The notes: generated by a model not told the origin, from the letters alone. DNA of 64,000 nucleotides from Chryseobacterium sp. 3008163 (GCF_003669035.1 NZ_CP033070.1:3348001-3412000); one strand, 5' to 3'; positions 35,720-44,624 are shown, counted from the first letter of the stretch. Made by a program: numbers and translations.

Positions 35720-36571
35720 TTAGTAATCTGCTGGAGCTTCTAAGTACAATTGTTTGAAAGCTGTATCTAACTGCTCGTCGTTTGGAGCTTTACCATGCCA
35801 AGCGTGAGTTCCCATCATATAATCAACACCGTTACCCATAATGGTGTGAAGGATGATTGCCACTGGTTTTCCGTTTCCTGTTTCCGTTTTTGCTCTTTCA
35901 AGAATAGCAATTACGGCCTCAAGGTCGTTGCCGTTTTTCTCTTCCAAAACAATCCATCCGAAAGCTTCTAGTTTTGCATGAAGATTTCCCAATGAAAGTA
36001 CATTTTCTGTACTTCCGTCAATCTGTTGTCCGTTATAATCGATTGTAGAGATCACATTATCTACTTTTTTAGCTGCAGCATACATCAAAGCTTCCCAAAC
36101 CTGACCTTCCTGCAATTCTCCGTCACCGTGAAGGGTATACACCAAAGAATTGTCACCGTCTAATTTTTTACCCTGAGCAACACCAAGCGCTACAGAAAGT
36201 CCCTGACCTAAGGATCCTGAAGCAATTCTAATTCCTTCCAAACCTTCATGAGTGGTTGGGTGACCTTGTAGTCGTGAATTTAATTTTCTGAAAGTCTTCA
36301 ATTCATCTACCGGAAAGAAACCAAATCTTGCCAAAGTAGAATAGAAAACCGGTGAAATATGTCCGTTTGAAAGGTAAAAATGATCTTCGTTCTTACCTTC
36401 CATGGTGAATGGTAACTTGTAGTTTAAAACTTTACCATAAAGTGCGGTGAAGTACTCTGTACAGCCTAAACTTCCACCAGGATGCCCTGAATTTACAGCA
36501 TGAACCATTCTCAAAATGTCTCTTCTGATTTGTGTTGTAAGAGATTTCAGCTCTTCAATACTTTTACTCAT
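35720..36571 (-). CDS. Transketolase, N-terminal subunit
   Basis: The 283-residue subunit holds the pyrophosphate-binding domain of transketolase, which moves two-carbon units in the pentose phosphate pathway. Features are HAVNSGHPGGSLGCTEYFTAL, GSLGQGLSVALG and the thiamine diphosphate motif GDGELQEGQVWEALMYAAAK ending in the metal ligands IDYNGQQIDG. The partner subunit follows after 234 bp. That gap is AT-rich, has stops in all frames I checked, and holds no other recognisable feature. Confidence 0.95.
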   Translation of the reverse strand: MSKSIEELKSLTTQIRRDILRMVHAVNSGHPGGSLGCTEYFTALYGKVLNYKLPFTMEGKNEDHFYLSNGHISPVFYSTLARFGFFPVDELKTFRKLNSRLQGHPTTHEGLEGIRIASGSLGQGLSVALGVAQGKKLDGDNSLVYTLHGDGELQEGQVWEALMYAAAKKVDNVISTIDYNGQQIDGSTENVLSLGNLHAKLEAFGWIVLEEKNGNDLEAVIAILERAKTETGNGKPVAIILHTIMGNGVDYMMGTHAWHGKAPNDEQLDTAFKQLYLEAPADY

Positions 36572-36639
36572 ATATTAGGATTTATTATTAGAATTGATAC
36601 ATGCGAATTTACGATTTTTTGTCGGCTTACGGAAATGGA

Positions 36640-36667
36640 AAAATCCGGAGTTTGAGTTCCGGATTTT
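36640..36667 (-). terminator. Terminator after the sodium/solute symporter gene
   Basis: AAAATCCGGA and TCCGGATTTT pair around GTTTGAGT. The - strand tail is T-rich. It separates the symporter from the transketolase genes. Confidence 0.85.
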
Positions 36668-36711
36668 GATATTTTTTAATTCTTTAAAGAGGAAATAGCT
36701 GCCCTGAAAAA

Positions 36712-38286
36712 TTAAACCAACTTCAAATAATTCTTATTTTTCGCTAACCACAACCCAATAAACGTCAACAAACCATTTAAAATAATAAGTTCTACACCAA
36801 TTCTGTAATCGGTGAAAGTGGTTACAGAATAATTAATCAAATAGGTAAGAACCGGTGCTAAAAGCGTCACCGCAAGAATTGAATATTTTTTTGAAATTTT
36901 AAATTTGGTAAAAATTCCGAATGCAAAAAGTCCTAGAAGCGGTCCGTACGTGTAGCCTGCAATTTCCATGATGAGGTAAACAATCGACTTGTCATTCATC
37001 GCTTTGAAAACCATAATTAAAATAAAGAAAACGACCGTAAACGTCAAATGGATTTTCATACGAAGATGTTTCTTTTGCTTTTCTGTTCTGGTTTTATCTT
37101 CATTTAAATTTAATAAATCTACACAGTAAGAACTCGTCACTGCTGTCAAAGCGCCATCTGCGGAAGGGAATAGAGCTGAAATCAATCCGATGATGAAAAT
37201 GACAGAAATGGTCATCGGGAAATACCCATTCAATGATAAAGCCGGGAATAAATCGTCTCCCATAATGTTTTTCACATTTCCTGCAGCATCTTTAAATCCG
37301 AAAACATTAGAAACAACTTCTTTTCCTTCTACAATGCTTGTTACTTCAGAATATCCTGCGCCATTTTGCAAAGCAAAAAGATAAAGCAAACCACCTAAAA
37401 ACAGGAAAGCCAAATTCACAAAAAGTAATGTTCCTGCGAAAGTCAGCATGTTTTTTTTGGAGTTTTTCAGATTATCGACAGAGATATTTTTCTGCATCAT
37501 TTCCTGATCCAATCCGGTCATTGCGATGGTAATAAAGATTCCTCCCAAAATGGTTTTTAAGAAAAATGTCTTGGAATTCGGATCAAAATTGATAAAATGA
37601 GTGTAGTTTTTATGTTCTAATATCGTGTATGCTTCGCCAAAAGATAGATTTAAATTAGATAAAATATAGACGATACAAGCAATTAAGCTGATGATCATAA
37701 ACGAAGTCTGCAAAGTATCTGTGATTACAATAGTTTTCACGCCACCTTCGAAAGTATATAAAAGAACCATTAAAAGAAGTACTAGAGCCGTTACCCAAAA
37801 CGGAACGCCTAAACCTTCCAATAAAAATATCTGTAAAACATTGACAACTAAATATAATCTAGCTGTTGCACCGATCGCTCGTGAAACAATGAAGAATACC
37901 GAACCGATTTTATGAGCTTCAACATTGAATCTTCTGCCTAAGTACGTGTAAATCGAGGTCAGATTCATCTTGTAATAGAGTGGAAGAAGTACCGCCGCCA
38001 CAATAAAATACCCGATGAAAAACCCAATCACCATCATGTAATATTCAAACCCCCCGAAAATATATTCGCTGCCGGTCATTTTCCCGACGGTTCCCGGAAC
38101 GGAAATAAATGTTACACCACTTAAGCTGGTTCCGATCATTCCGAAGGCTACAAGCCACCATTTACTTTTTTTGTTGCCGATGAAAAATGATTGATTGTCA
38201 GAATTTCGGCTTGTAAAATACGAGATCACTAAAAGGCCTACGAAATAAACAAATACAAACAGCAAAAGAACAGTTCCTGGATTCAT
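36712..38286 (-). CDS. Sodium:solute symporter (SSS family)
   Basis: The 524-residue inner-membrane protein has about 13 hydrophobic helices. It shows SSS family features such as FFIGNKKSKWWLVAFGMIGTSLSGVTFISVPG in the first two helices, GGVKTIVITDTLQ, TGLDQEMMQKNISV and GLISALFPSADGALTAVTS. Family members import sugars, amino acids, nucleosides or sialic acid with Na+. The substrate here cannot be decided. It stands alone, with hairpins on both sides. Confidence 0.92.
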   Translation of the reverse strand: MNPGTVLLLFVFVYFVGLLVISYFTSRNSDNQSFFIGNKKSKWWLVAFGMIGTSLSGVTFISVPGTVGKMTGSEYIFGGFEYYMMVIGFFIGYFIVAAVLLPLYYKMNLTSIYTYLGRRFNVEAHKIGSVFFIVSRAIGATARLYLVVNVLQIFLLEGLGVPFWVTALVLLLMVLLYTFEGGVKTIVITDTLQTSFMIISLIACIVYILSNLNLSFGEAYTILEHKNYTHFINFDPNSKTFFLKTILGGIFITIAMTGLDQEMMQKNISVDNLKNSKKNMLTFAGTLLFVNLAFLFLGGLLYLFALQNGAGYSEVTSIVEGKEVVSNVFGFKDAAGNVKNIMGDDLFPALSLNGYFPMTISVIFIIGLISALFPSADGALTAVTSSYCVDLLNLNEDKTRTEKQKKHLRMKIHLTFTVVFFILIMVFKAMNDKSIVYLIMEIAGYTYGPLLGLFAFGIFTKFKISKKYSILAVTLLAPVLTYLINYSVTTFTDYRIGVELIILNGLLTFIGLWLAKNKNYLKLV

Positions 38287-38340
38287 GCTAAGGTTTTAAA
38301 TTTTAGCAAATATAGTTTTTTTTGTTTCTGTTGAAAAAGA

Positions 38341-38374
38341 AAAACCTTTCAGCGAGATTTCGTGAAAGGTTTTT
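38341..38374 (-). terminator. Terminator of the 38.4-39.8 kb stress operon
   Basis: AAAACCTTTCA and TGAAAGGTTTTT pair around an 11-nt loop. The - strand tail is T-rich. It lies 25 bp after the GNAT gene stop. Confidence 0.85.
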
Positions 38375-38398
38375 AAGATTTTAATTCTGATCGTAATA

Positions 38399-38680
38399 CT
38401 ATAAAACGTCCCTCAAATCTTCATTTTTTTGAAAAGTAGCTTTCGCAAAAGGACAAAGCGGAATGATTTTTTTGCTGTTTTCTCTAGCAAATTCTACTGC
38501 TTTGATCAGCATTTCTTTTCCAACACCTTTTCCGTTGTAAGCATCGTTTACTTCGGTGTGATTGATGATGAATCTGTCTTCACCAGCCCAGGTATAGGTC
38601 ATTAATCCTGCTCTGTTTCCATCAATTACAGCTTCAAAGCTTCCGTGTTTTTCGTCGTTGTTTTGTTTTACTTCTATCAT
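38399..38680 (-). CDS. Small GNAT-fold N-acetyltransferase (COG2388/YjdJ-like)
   Basis: The 93-residue protein is a minimal GNAT domain. It has GKGVGKEMLIKAVEFARENS, matching the acetyl-CoA-binding loop, and the terminal IIPLCPFAKATF, where a cysteine-proline-phenylalanine motif is characteristic of this small family. The acceptor substrate is unknown. It lies 1 bp after the OsmC gene, at the end of a four-gene operon with OsmC, the iron-sulfur protein and the FMN reductase. A paralogue lies at 41767-42084. Confidence 0.85.
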   Translation of the reverse strand: MIEVKQNNDEKHGSFEAVIDGNRAGLMTYTWAGEDRFIINHTEVNDAYNGKGVGKEMLIKAVEFARENSKKIIPLCPFAKATFQKNEDLRDVL

Positions 38681-38681
38681 A

Positions 38682-39080
38682 TTATGAAAATTTGGTTTGA
38701 ATTTCTATTTCGTTAAGTAATATTTTGTGTACAGGGCAAGCGTCTGCGATGGTATGAAGCCTTTTCAGTTGCTCATCGCTCAGATTGCTTCCTTCAAAAC
38801 TAACATTTCTTTTAAAAACAGCCAATTTTGTCAGCGGAAAATTTTCCAGTTCTACTTCTACGTCGATTTTTTCAACGTCCCATTCTTTTCTGTCGATGTA
38901 CATTCTTAAAGTCGCTGCAGTACAACTTGCCAAAGACGTTGCGAGAATTTCAAAAGGATTAAAACCTTTGTTTTGTCCGCCTTTATCAACGGGTTCGTCG
39001 GTAATCAGAGTGTTTTCACCTGCGATAACTTCTGTGTAATATTTTGTTTTGCCTAAACTTGCTTTTACGGTTACAGCCAT
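38682..39080 (-). CDS. OsmC/Ohr family peroxiredoxin-like protein
   Basis: The 132-residue protein has the two reactive cysteines of OsmC-type hydroperoxidases, in ATSLASCTAATLRMYIDRKEW near residue 54 and ADACPVHKIL near residue 117. Such proteins reduce organic peroxides using thiol or dihydrolipoyl partners. Its start overlaps the stop of the upstream YjdI-like gene by one base, showing translational coupling. Confidence 0.92.
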   Translation of the reverse strand: MAVTVKASLGKTKYYTEVIAGENTLITDEPVDKGGQNKGFNPFEILATSLASCTAATLRMYIDRKEWDVEKIDVEVELENFPLTKLAVFKRNVSFEGSNLSDEQLKRLHTIADACPVHKILLNEIEIQTKFS

Positions 39081-39298
39081 TATTTTTCAGTATTTAATTC
39101 GTAGGTCAATGCACCCGAAGGACATTGATTGATTTGATTTTGTAGTTCATCAGAAGTTGCATTTTCTGCTTTTATCCAAGGTCGATCTTTAGGATTATAA
39201 ACTTTTGGAAGCATTTTTACACAAACTCCTGCGTGAATACACTTCTTAGGTTGCCAGATTACATTAATGTTACCATTAGAATATTTATGTGTTTCCAT
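39080..39298 (-). CDS. YjdI-like (4Fe-4S) mono-cluster protein
   Basis: The 72-residue protein resembles the YjdI/Fer4_19 family. It has CIHAGVCVKMLPKVYNPKDR, a later RPWI segment and a final cysteine in INQCPSGALTYEL. With three cysteines seen, a 4Fe-4S cluster would need one further ligand. It sits between the FMN reductase (3 bp away) and OsmC (1-bp overlap), so a role in electron transfer within this redox operon is plausible. Confidence 0.85.
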   Translation of the reverse strand: METHKYSNGNINVIWQPKKCIHAGVCVKMLPKVYNPKDRPWIKAENATSDELQNQINQCPSGALTYELNTEK

Positions 39299-39301
39299 GA
39301 C

Positions 39302-39835
39302 TTACGATTTAGTTTGATTTTTAAAGTTTTCAATTTTATCATTAAGATCTTTCAGCATTTCAGGATTGATGATACCGCTTTCCAAATCAAAATTTTCATA
39401 AAATTTAGGTAATGAGAAAGTTTCTTTCACATCTGCCGCAAATTGCGGGAAGAAAGTTTTTGCTGTATTCATTACGTTTCCGCCACCGTAACCACCGGGT
39501 GAAGTGCTCATTAAAAGCATCGGTTTATTCTGGAAAACTTTCACATTAATTCTTGATGCCCAATCGAAAACATTCTTAAAAGCTGCCGAATAAGAGCGGT
39601 TGTGTTCTGCCAAAGAACAGATAATCACATCGCAATCTTCAATCTGCTTCAAAAAGTTATGTGCTTCAGCAGGAAAACCTTTCTTTTCGCGGTCAACGGA
39701 AAAAACGGGCATATCAAAATTATTAAGGTCTATTAGATTAATTTCGTTTTCTTCAAAGCTTTTCAGAACAAATTTTACCAGTTCTCTGTTGATGGATGTG
39801 GAAGATGTGCTTCCTGCAAATGCTAATATTTTCAT
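39302..39835 (-). CDS. NAD(P)H-dependent FMN reductase
   Basis: The 177-residue flavodoxin-fold protein starts MKILAFAGSTSSTSINRELV, the FMN phosphate-binding loop. It has CSLAEHNRSYSAAFKNVFDWASR and MLLMSTSPGGYGGGNVMNTA, family-typical FMN and dimer contacts. It is the first gene of the operon with the iron-sulfur protein, OsmC and GNAT, and so may reduce quinones or flavins during oxidative or electrophile stress. Confidence 0.92.
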   Translation of the reverse strand: MKILAFAGSTSSTSINRELVKFVLKSFEENEINLIDLNNFDMPVFSVDREKKGFPAEAHNFLKQIEDCDVIICSLAEHNRSYSAAFKNVFDWASRINVKVFQNKPMLLMSTSPGGYGGGNVMNTAKTFFPQFAADVKETFSLPKFYENFDLESGIINPEMLKDLNDKIENFKNQTKS

Positions 39836-39879
39836 GTTTATTTATTGTTAAATTATCAAAAAGTATAATCCTGAATTGA

Positions 39880-40755
39880 TTATTTTTTCACTGAATCTTC
39901 TTTTACCTTTTCCAAATAATCGTTTTCTAGATTTTTGAGCCTTTTAAAATAATTTTCTTTATCCATAAACAATTTTGGATTGTAAGGATCTCCTTCTTTT
40001 CGTTTCTTATGAAGGTCAAACTGGCTTGCGTGTGAGGCTACCCATAGATTAAAATCTATTTTTTTCATGTCTTCAAAAGTCTGTGCATAATCTTTTTGAA
40101 TGGTAGGGTAGTTCTTTACATCCGAAAATTTATGGTCAATAATAATCGAAGGGAAATTGGCAATCAAAACTTTGTAAATTTTGTTTCCATCTTTGGTTTC
40201 AAGCAAAAAACTGCATGATCCTTTTGTGTGACCCGGATGGTGAAGCAATGTTAACACTGTATTTCCTAATTTTATTTTAGCCTTATTCTTTAAAAGAAAA
40301 TCAGGATTTACAGGTTCGAAAGTGACCCCGTATTTTCCCATTTCATGGTCAGATTTCCCGCCACTTTTGAGCTCTGTTGCATCTTTTTCGTCCACATAAA
40401 GTTTTGCGCCGGTTTCTTTTTTTATCTGAGCCATTGCACCCATATGATCAAAATGAGCCTGTGTTAAGGTCAGGATTTTAATATCTTTATATTTAAAACC
40501 GAGCTTTTCGATATTTCTTTTAATAGTAGTATAAGAATCTGCCAAACCTGTGTTGATAAGAATACTGCCTTTATTGGTCACAATAAAGTAAGAGGCAAGA
40601 TCGGAAGTTCCTACATAATACAAATTACCTGCAATTTTGAAAGGTTCATAGTCTTTTGACCATTCTGCCGGATTGTTTTTAGGCTCAGTTACAGTTGTTT
40701 GTGCAATCCCTAAAAAAGATGCGCAAAATAAGAATAAAACTACAAGGTTTTTCAT
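39880..40755 (-). CDS. Subclass B3 metallo-beta-lactamase, GOB-like (Gln at the first zinc-ligand position)
   Basis: The 291-residue precursor has a signal peptide ending near AIAQ19, so it is exported to the periplasm. The zinc motif reads LTQAHFDHMGAM, with Gln99, His101, Asp103 and His104. The usual first histidine is replaced by glutamine, as in GOB enzymes of Elizabethkingia. Further ligands are in LLHHPGHTKGSCSF and VASHASQFDLHKKRKEGDPYNPKLFMDKE, which is very close to GOB from memory. These enzymes hydrolyse penicillins, cephalosporins and carbapenems. It sits between FMN reductase and pirin genes, a chromosomal rather than obviously mobile setting. Confidence 0.9.
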   Translation of the reverse strand: MKNLVVLFLFCASFLGIAQTTVTEPKNNPAEWSKDYEPFKIAGNLYYVGTSDLASYFIVTNKGSILINTGLADSYTTIKRNIEKLGFKYKDIKILTLTQAHFDHMGAMAQIKKETGAKLYVDEKDATELKSGGKSDHEMGKYGVTFEPVNPDFLLKNKAKIKLGNTVLTLLHHPGHTKGSCSFLLETKDGNKIYKVLIANFPSIIIDHKFSDVKNYPTIQKDYAQTFEDMKKIDFNLWVASHASQFDLHKKRKEGDPYNPKLFMDKENYFKRLKNLENDYLEKVKEDSVKK

Positions 40756-40789
40756 TTATAAAAGATTGGTCTAAATATTAAAATTAGGT

Positions 40790-41689
40790 TTATTTTCTGT
40801 TCAAAATTGCTTTTGGCAACGGAACATATTCTTTGTCATCTCCCGGAACTAAAGGGAAAGCTTCATGATTCTGGTCATTCCAGTCTACTTTTGCTTTGTC
40901 TATGACTTCTTTGTCTGAATTGACAAAATTCCAGAAAATGAAACGTTCTTCATCAAAAGGTTCGCCTCCAAAAAGATAAACCGTAGCATTTTCGCTCATT
41001 TCAAACTCGCAAAGTTTGGTGTTTTTGGCAATCAATAATTGTTTTGAACCGTAAGAATTATCTTCAATATTGACTGTTCCGTCTAAAACATACATTGCAG
41101 CTTCTCCGTAAAGATCTTGTCCGATACTGATTTTCTGTGCAGTCTTGGTTTTAATTTCAATAAAGAATAATTTACTGTGAACAGGAACCGGAGATGTTTT
41201 TCCGAAAGCTTCACCTGCAATTAATTTATACTGAACTTCATCTTCTTCCCAAACCGGAAGTTCATGGGCTTCGATGTGATGAAAAGTAGGTTCACTTTGT
41301 TCCAAATGTTTCGGAAGACCTACCCAAATCTGAAATCCGTGAAGTTTTTTATCTGTAGTTCTTAGATATTCGGGAGTTCTTTCTGAGTGTACAACGCCTT
41401 TTCCAGCGGTCATCCAGTTTACGGCACCCGGTTTTATTTCAAGTGCGCTTCCTATGCTGTCTCTGTGAAAAATTGATCCTTCAAGCAGATAAGTTAATGT
41501 AGAAAGTCCGATATGCGGATGTGCAGCAACATCAAGATTCTGATAATCTTTCAGTTCGGCAGGTCCCATGTGATCGATAAAAACGAAAGGTCCCACTGCT
41601 CTTTTTTCGCGGAAAGGCAATAATCTTCCGACTAAAAAATTTCCTATATCTGCTGATTTTTCTTCTATGATAAGTCCGATATTTGACAT
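40790..41689 (-). CDS. Pirin family protein
   Basis: The 299-residue bicupin has the pirin N-terminal features PFVFIDHMGPAELKDYQNLD and the metal-site block AAHPHIGLSTLTYLLEGSI. These are followed by NWMTAGKGVVHSER and GFQIWVGLPKHLE, typical for iron-binding pirins, some with quercetin 2,3-dioxygenase activity. It lies 34 bp upstream of the metallo-beta-lactamase. A second pirin gene follows at 42222-43097. Confidence 0.93.
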   Translation of the reverse strand: MSNIGLIIEEKSADIGNFLVGRLLPFREKRAVGPFVFIDHMGPAELKDYQNLDVAAHPHIGLSTLTYLLEGSIFHRDSIGSALEIKPGAVNWMTAGKGVVHSERTPEYLRTTDKKLHGFQIWVGLPKHLEQSEPTFHHIEAHELPVWEEDEVQYKLIAGEAFGKTSPVPVHSKLFFIEIKTKTAQKISIGQDLYGEAAMYVLDGTVNIEDNSYGSKQLLIAKNTKLCEFEMSENATVYLFGGEPFDEERFIFWNFVNSDKEVIDKAKVDWNDQNHEAFPLVPGDDKEYVPLPKAILNRK

Positions 41690-41766
41690 AATGATTGTGA
41701 TTTTAGTTTTTTGTGTAAAGCTAATTTAATTAAAAATTTCTACTATTTACAGTACTTTAAGTAAAA

Positions 41767-42084
41767 TTAAAGTTTATCGTAGCTTTCAAATCTTTCGTCA
41801 ACAATACGTTTCCACTCCGGATGTTTTCTGATAAAGGCGAAAACGTACGGACAGAAGGGAAGTAGTTTTTTACCGCTCTCTTCAATGTAAATCAACGTTT
41901 TTTCAACTACGGCTGCAGCGGCTCCGGTTCCTGCTAATTCGGGTGCTGCTTCAGTGTGGATTAAAGCAATCTGATGACTGGTTTCTTTGTAATCAATAAA
42001 CGCAAAATGACCATTTAATTCAATTTCAAATCTCTTTTTTTCTTCGTTTTTTACTAATGGAATGTTTTCAAATTCTGGTTTCAT
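41767..42084 (-). CDS. Small GNAT-fold N-acetyltransferase (COG2388), second copy
   Basis: The 105-residue protein resembles the one at 38399-38680. It has ALIHTEAAPELAGTGAAAAV near the acetyl-CoA loop and KKLLPFCPYVFAFIRKHPEW with the CP-aromatic motif. The conserved acetyl-CoA loop glycines here read GTGAAAAV. It lies between the two pirin genes, so this small acetyltransferase and pirin pairing recurs in one locus. Confidence 0.85.
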   Translation of the reverse strand: MKPEFENIPLVKNEEKKRFEIELNGHFAFIDYKETSHQIALIHTEAAPELAGTGAAAAVVEKTLIYIEESGKKLLPFCPYVFAFIRKHPEWKRIVDERFESYDKL

Positions 42085-42126
42085 GATGCTTATATTTTTT
42101 AAGTTGTGAGTTTATTTTTAATTTTT

Positions 42127-42197
42127 GTCATTCTGAACGAAGCAAAGCGTAGTGAAGAATCTTATTTTAAAGAGATTCTTCCTTCGTCAGAATGACA
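42127..42197. repeat. REP/MITE-like palindromic element
   Basis: TGTCATTCTGAACGAAG at the left and CTTCGTCAGAATGACA at the right are inverted copies, with inner AGAATCT/AGATTCT pairing. The element of about 71 bp matches a TGTCATTCTGA...TCAGAATGACA type that, from memory, is scattered in many Bacteroidota genomes. It fills the gap between the GNAT gene and the second pirin. Confidence 0.65.
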
Positions 42198-42221
42198 AAT
42201 AATGTAATTAATAATTGAAAA

Positions 42222-43097
42222 TTAATCTTCCAAATATCCAAATTTTCCTGTATTGAAATCTTCAAAAGCCTGTAAAATTTCTTCTCTTGAATTCATTACA
42301 AAAGGACCGTGTGGAAAAATAGGTTCATTAATGGGTTCTCCGCTAATGATTAATATAATTGAATCTTCGGTTGCTTCGATGGTAAAGCTTTCGCCTTCAT
42401 TTTTGAACAAAACAAAATTATTGGTGGGTGCTTTTTCTTCACCATTTACAATGATATTTCCTTCAATAACTAAAGCCGCCGTGTTGAAATTGGCTGGAAA
42501 ATTAAATTCTGCCTTTCCGCCTGATTTTAATTTAGCATTCATCAAATTGATGGGCGTGAAGGTAAATGCAGGACCTTTATTTTCATTGTATTCTCCTGCA
42601 ATTATTTCTATAAAACCATTGTCGTCTAGATCTACTTTTTTCATTTCTGAATTTGAAATAGCCTGATATTTTGGTTTGCTCATTTTATCTTTTGCAGGAA
42701 GATTTACCCAAAGCTGAACCATCTGGAAAATTCCACCTTGCTTTGACCATTCTTTTTCGTGATACTCTTTATGAAGAACGCCGCTTGCTGCAGTCATCCA
42801 CTGTACGTCGCCTTCGCCAATGATTCCGCCACCACCTGCACTATCGTGATGTTCTACTTTTCCCTGATAAGCAATTGTTACAGTTTCAAAACCTCTGTGT
42901 GGGTGAACGCCGACACCTTTTGGAGTTTCGGAAGGATTAAAATGAAATTTAGAATTATAGTCGAGCATGATGAACGGATCCATTCTTTTCATATCCAGCT
43001 TTTGAGCGCTCGGAATAAAATTATGCACCCTAAAACCATCACCTACGAAATGTGCAGCCTTTGGTGGAATTACGATTTCTACTTTTTTAGTTGTCAT
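42222..43097 (-). CDS. Pirin family protein, second copy
   Basis: The 291-residue bicupin shows MDPFIMLDYNSKFHF, the metal-binding GVGVHPHRGFETVTIAYQG and VEHHDSAGGGGIIGEGDVQW, then ASGVLHKEYHEKEWSKQGG. This is a classical pirin with a complete set of metal histidines. It differs clearly from the copy at 40790-41689, so the two are paralogues of different subtypes rather than a recent duplication. Function may be quercetinase-like or redox-sensing. Confidence 0.93.
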   Translation of the reverse strand: MTTKKVEIVIPPKAAHFVGDGFRVHNFIPSAQKLDMKRMDPFIMLDYNSKFHFNPSETPKGVGVHPHRGFETVTIAYQGKVEHHDSAGGGGIIGEGDVQWMTAASGVLHKEYHEKEWSKQGGIFQMVQLWVNLPAKDKMSKPKYQAISNSEMKKVDLDDNGFIEIIAGEYNENKGPAFTFTPINLMNAKLKSGGKAEFNFPANFNTAALVIEGNIIVNGEEKAPTNNFVLFKNEGESFTIEATEDSIILIISGEPINEPIFPHGPFVMNSREEILQAFEDFNTGKFGYLED

Positions 43098-43220
43098 AAT
43101 ATGTTTGTTTTAATTTTAAACAAATTTAGGACAGTAAGAAGAGAATTACATTGATGTGTGGTAAGTAGTGATTTTTGGGTCGGAATGCTTGAGGGGATGA
43201 GAGTTTTTATGTTTGGGTAT

Positions 43221-44624
43221 TTATTCTGCAGATTTCATATTTCTTCCGTCTGATACGTGAAGTCTCCTGAAAACTAAGCTTGATAAAATCGTTAAAATTC
43301 CCACCGTTAAAAAGGTATAACGAAATGCGTTGTGGGTTTCGTGCTGAATAAGTTCAGGGCTGTTTTCGTAAATTTTTAAAACAATCAAACCAAATGCAAT
43401 CCCGAAACCGATAGCTAATTGCTGATTAACTGAAATCAGAGAATTTCCGCTGCTGGTTTGGAAGTTTCGTAAATCTGCGATTGAAATCGTATTCATCGAT
43501 GTAAACTGTATCGAATTGAAAAATCCTAAAATGGCAATCACCGGCACAAACCAAAAAATGGAATCGTGAATATTTGGAATCGCTAAACAACAGATTAAAG
43601 TTCCAATCACGAAAGTATTGACCATTAAAGTTCTTTTATACCCGTATTTATTTAAAATTCTGATGACAGAAGATTTTCCAAACATTGCGGTTAAAGCCAT
43701 CGGAGCAATAATCCATCCTGACATAACAGCAGATTGACCGTAAGCAATCTGAATCATCAAAGGAAGCAATAGCGGAACGGAGCTGATGCCTAATCTTGTG
43801 GCAAGATTTCCGATAATTCCTACACGGAAAGTACGAACTTGAAATAAATTTAAAGGAAAAATAGGATTGTTGCCTCTTTTAGCATGTCGATAATAATAGA
43901 AAAGAAATAAAAATCCTAAGATGAAAACCAATAAAACCGGCGTTATATTCTGCATATCCCCAAATAATTCAAGTGAAATCGAAAGTAGAAGAGAGGCTGC
44001 TGCGAAAATCATAAAACCTTTTAAATCAAAATCGGTTTCTCTTGAATTGTAATTCGGCATATATTTTAAACCTAAAACAATTCCTAAAACACCAATCGGA
44101 ATATTAATGAGGAAAATCCAATGCCATGAAAGGTAATCTACTATATAGCCTCCGACCAAAGGTCCTAAAACAGGACCAATTAATGCGGGAACAATTGCGA
44201 AATTCATGGCTTTCAGCAATTCGTTTCTGTTGAAAGTTTTAATTAAAGCTAATTTTCCCACAGGAGTCATCAAACTGCCACCCACTCCCTGAATAACTCT
44301 TGAGATAACCAAATGCGTAAGATTCTGCGAAAGAGCACAAAATACCGAACCTAAACTGAAAAGTACCAATGCAAAAATAAAAACCCTTCTCGTTCCGAAA
44401 CGGTCTGCCAGAAATCCGCTAGCCGGCATGAAAACAGCTAATGTCAAAACATAACTGATGATCGCATTCTGCATATTCAAAGGAGACTCGTTTAAATCTC
44501 TTGCAATTGAAGGCAGGGAAGTGTTTAAAATGGTAGAATCGAGCATCTGCATGAAAATGGCAGTCGCTAAGATTAGTGGAAGAACTTTTTTTACGGTCTG
44601 GCGTGGAGATGTAGTTGTCGGCAT
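43221..44624 (-). CDS. MFS drug efflux transporter, DHA2 (EmrB/QacA) family
   Basis: The protein of about 467 residues has 13-14 hydrophobic helices. The first loop motif DSTILNTSLPSIARDLN and the motif A block GFLADRFGTRRVFIFAL are typical DHA2 features, and ISRVIQGVGGSLMTPVGKLAL fits motif B/C. I start at the ATG at 44624 (MPTTTSPRQTVKKVLP); a TTG two codons upstream is unnecessary. The operon contains no EmrA-like adaptor. It probably exports hydrophobic cations or dyes; the substrate is inferred by family. Confidence 0.93.
   Translation of the reverse strand: MPTTTSPRQTVKKVLPLILATAIFMQMLDSTILNTSLPSIARDLNESPLNMQNAIISYVLTLAVFMPASGFLADRFGTRRVFIFALVLFSLGSVFCALSQNLTHLVISRVIQGVGGSLMTPVGKLALIKTFNRNELLKAMNFAIVPALIGPVLGPLVGGYIVDYLSWHWIFLINIPIGVLGIVLGLKYMPNYNSRETDFDLKGFMIFAAASLLLSISLELFGDMQNITPVLLVFILGFLFLFYYYRHAKRGNNPIFPLNLFQVRTFRVGIIGNLATRLGISSVPLLLPLMIQIAYGQSAVMSGWIIAPMALTAMFGKSSVIRILNKYGYKRTLMVNTFVIGTLICCLAIPNIHDSIFWFVPVIAILGFFNSIQFTSMNTISIADLRNFQTSSGNSLISVNQQLAIGFGIAFGLIVLKIYENSPELIQHETHNAFRYTFLTVGILTILSSLVFRRLHVSDGRNMKSAE

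Noticed and set aside
34538..36571. Transketolase encoded by two ORFs looked like a broken gene
   Set aside because: Each half has its own start and normal subunit length, and a 234-bp non-coding gap separates them. Two-subunit transketolases are standard in Bacteroidota.
42253..42666. 137-residue open frame opposite the second pirin gene
   Set aside because: It lies entirely antisense to a strongly conserved gene and has no recognisable features of its own.
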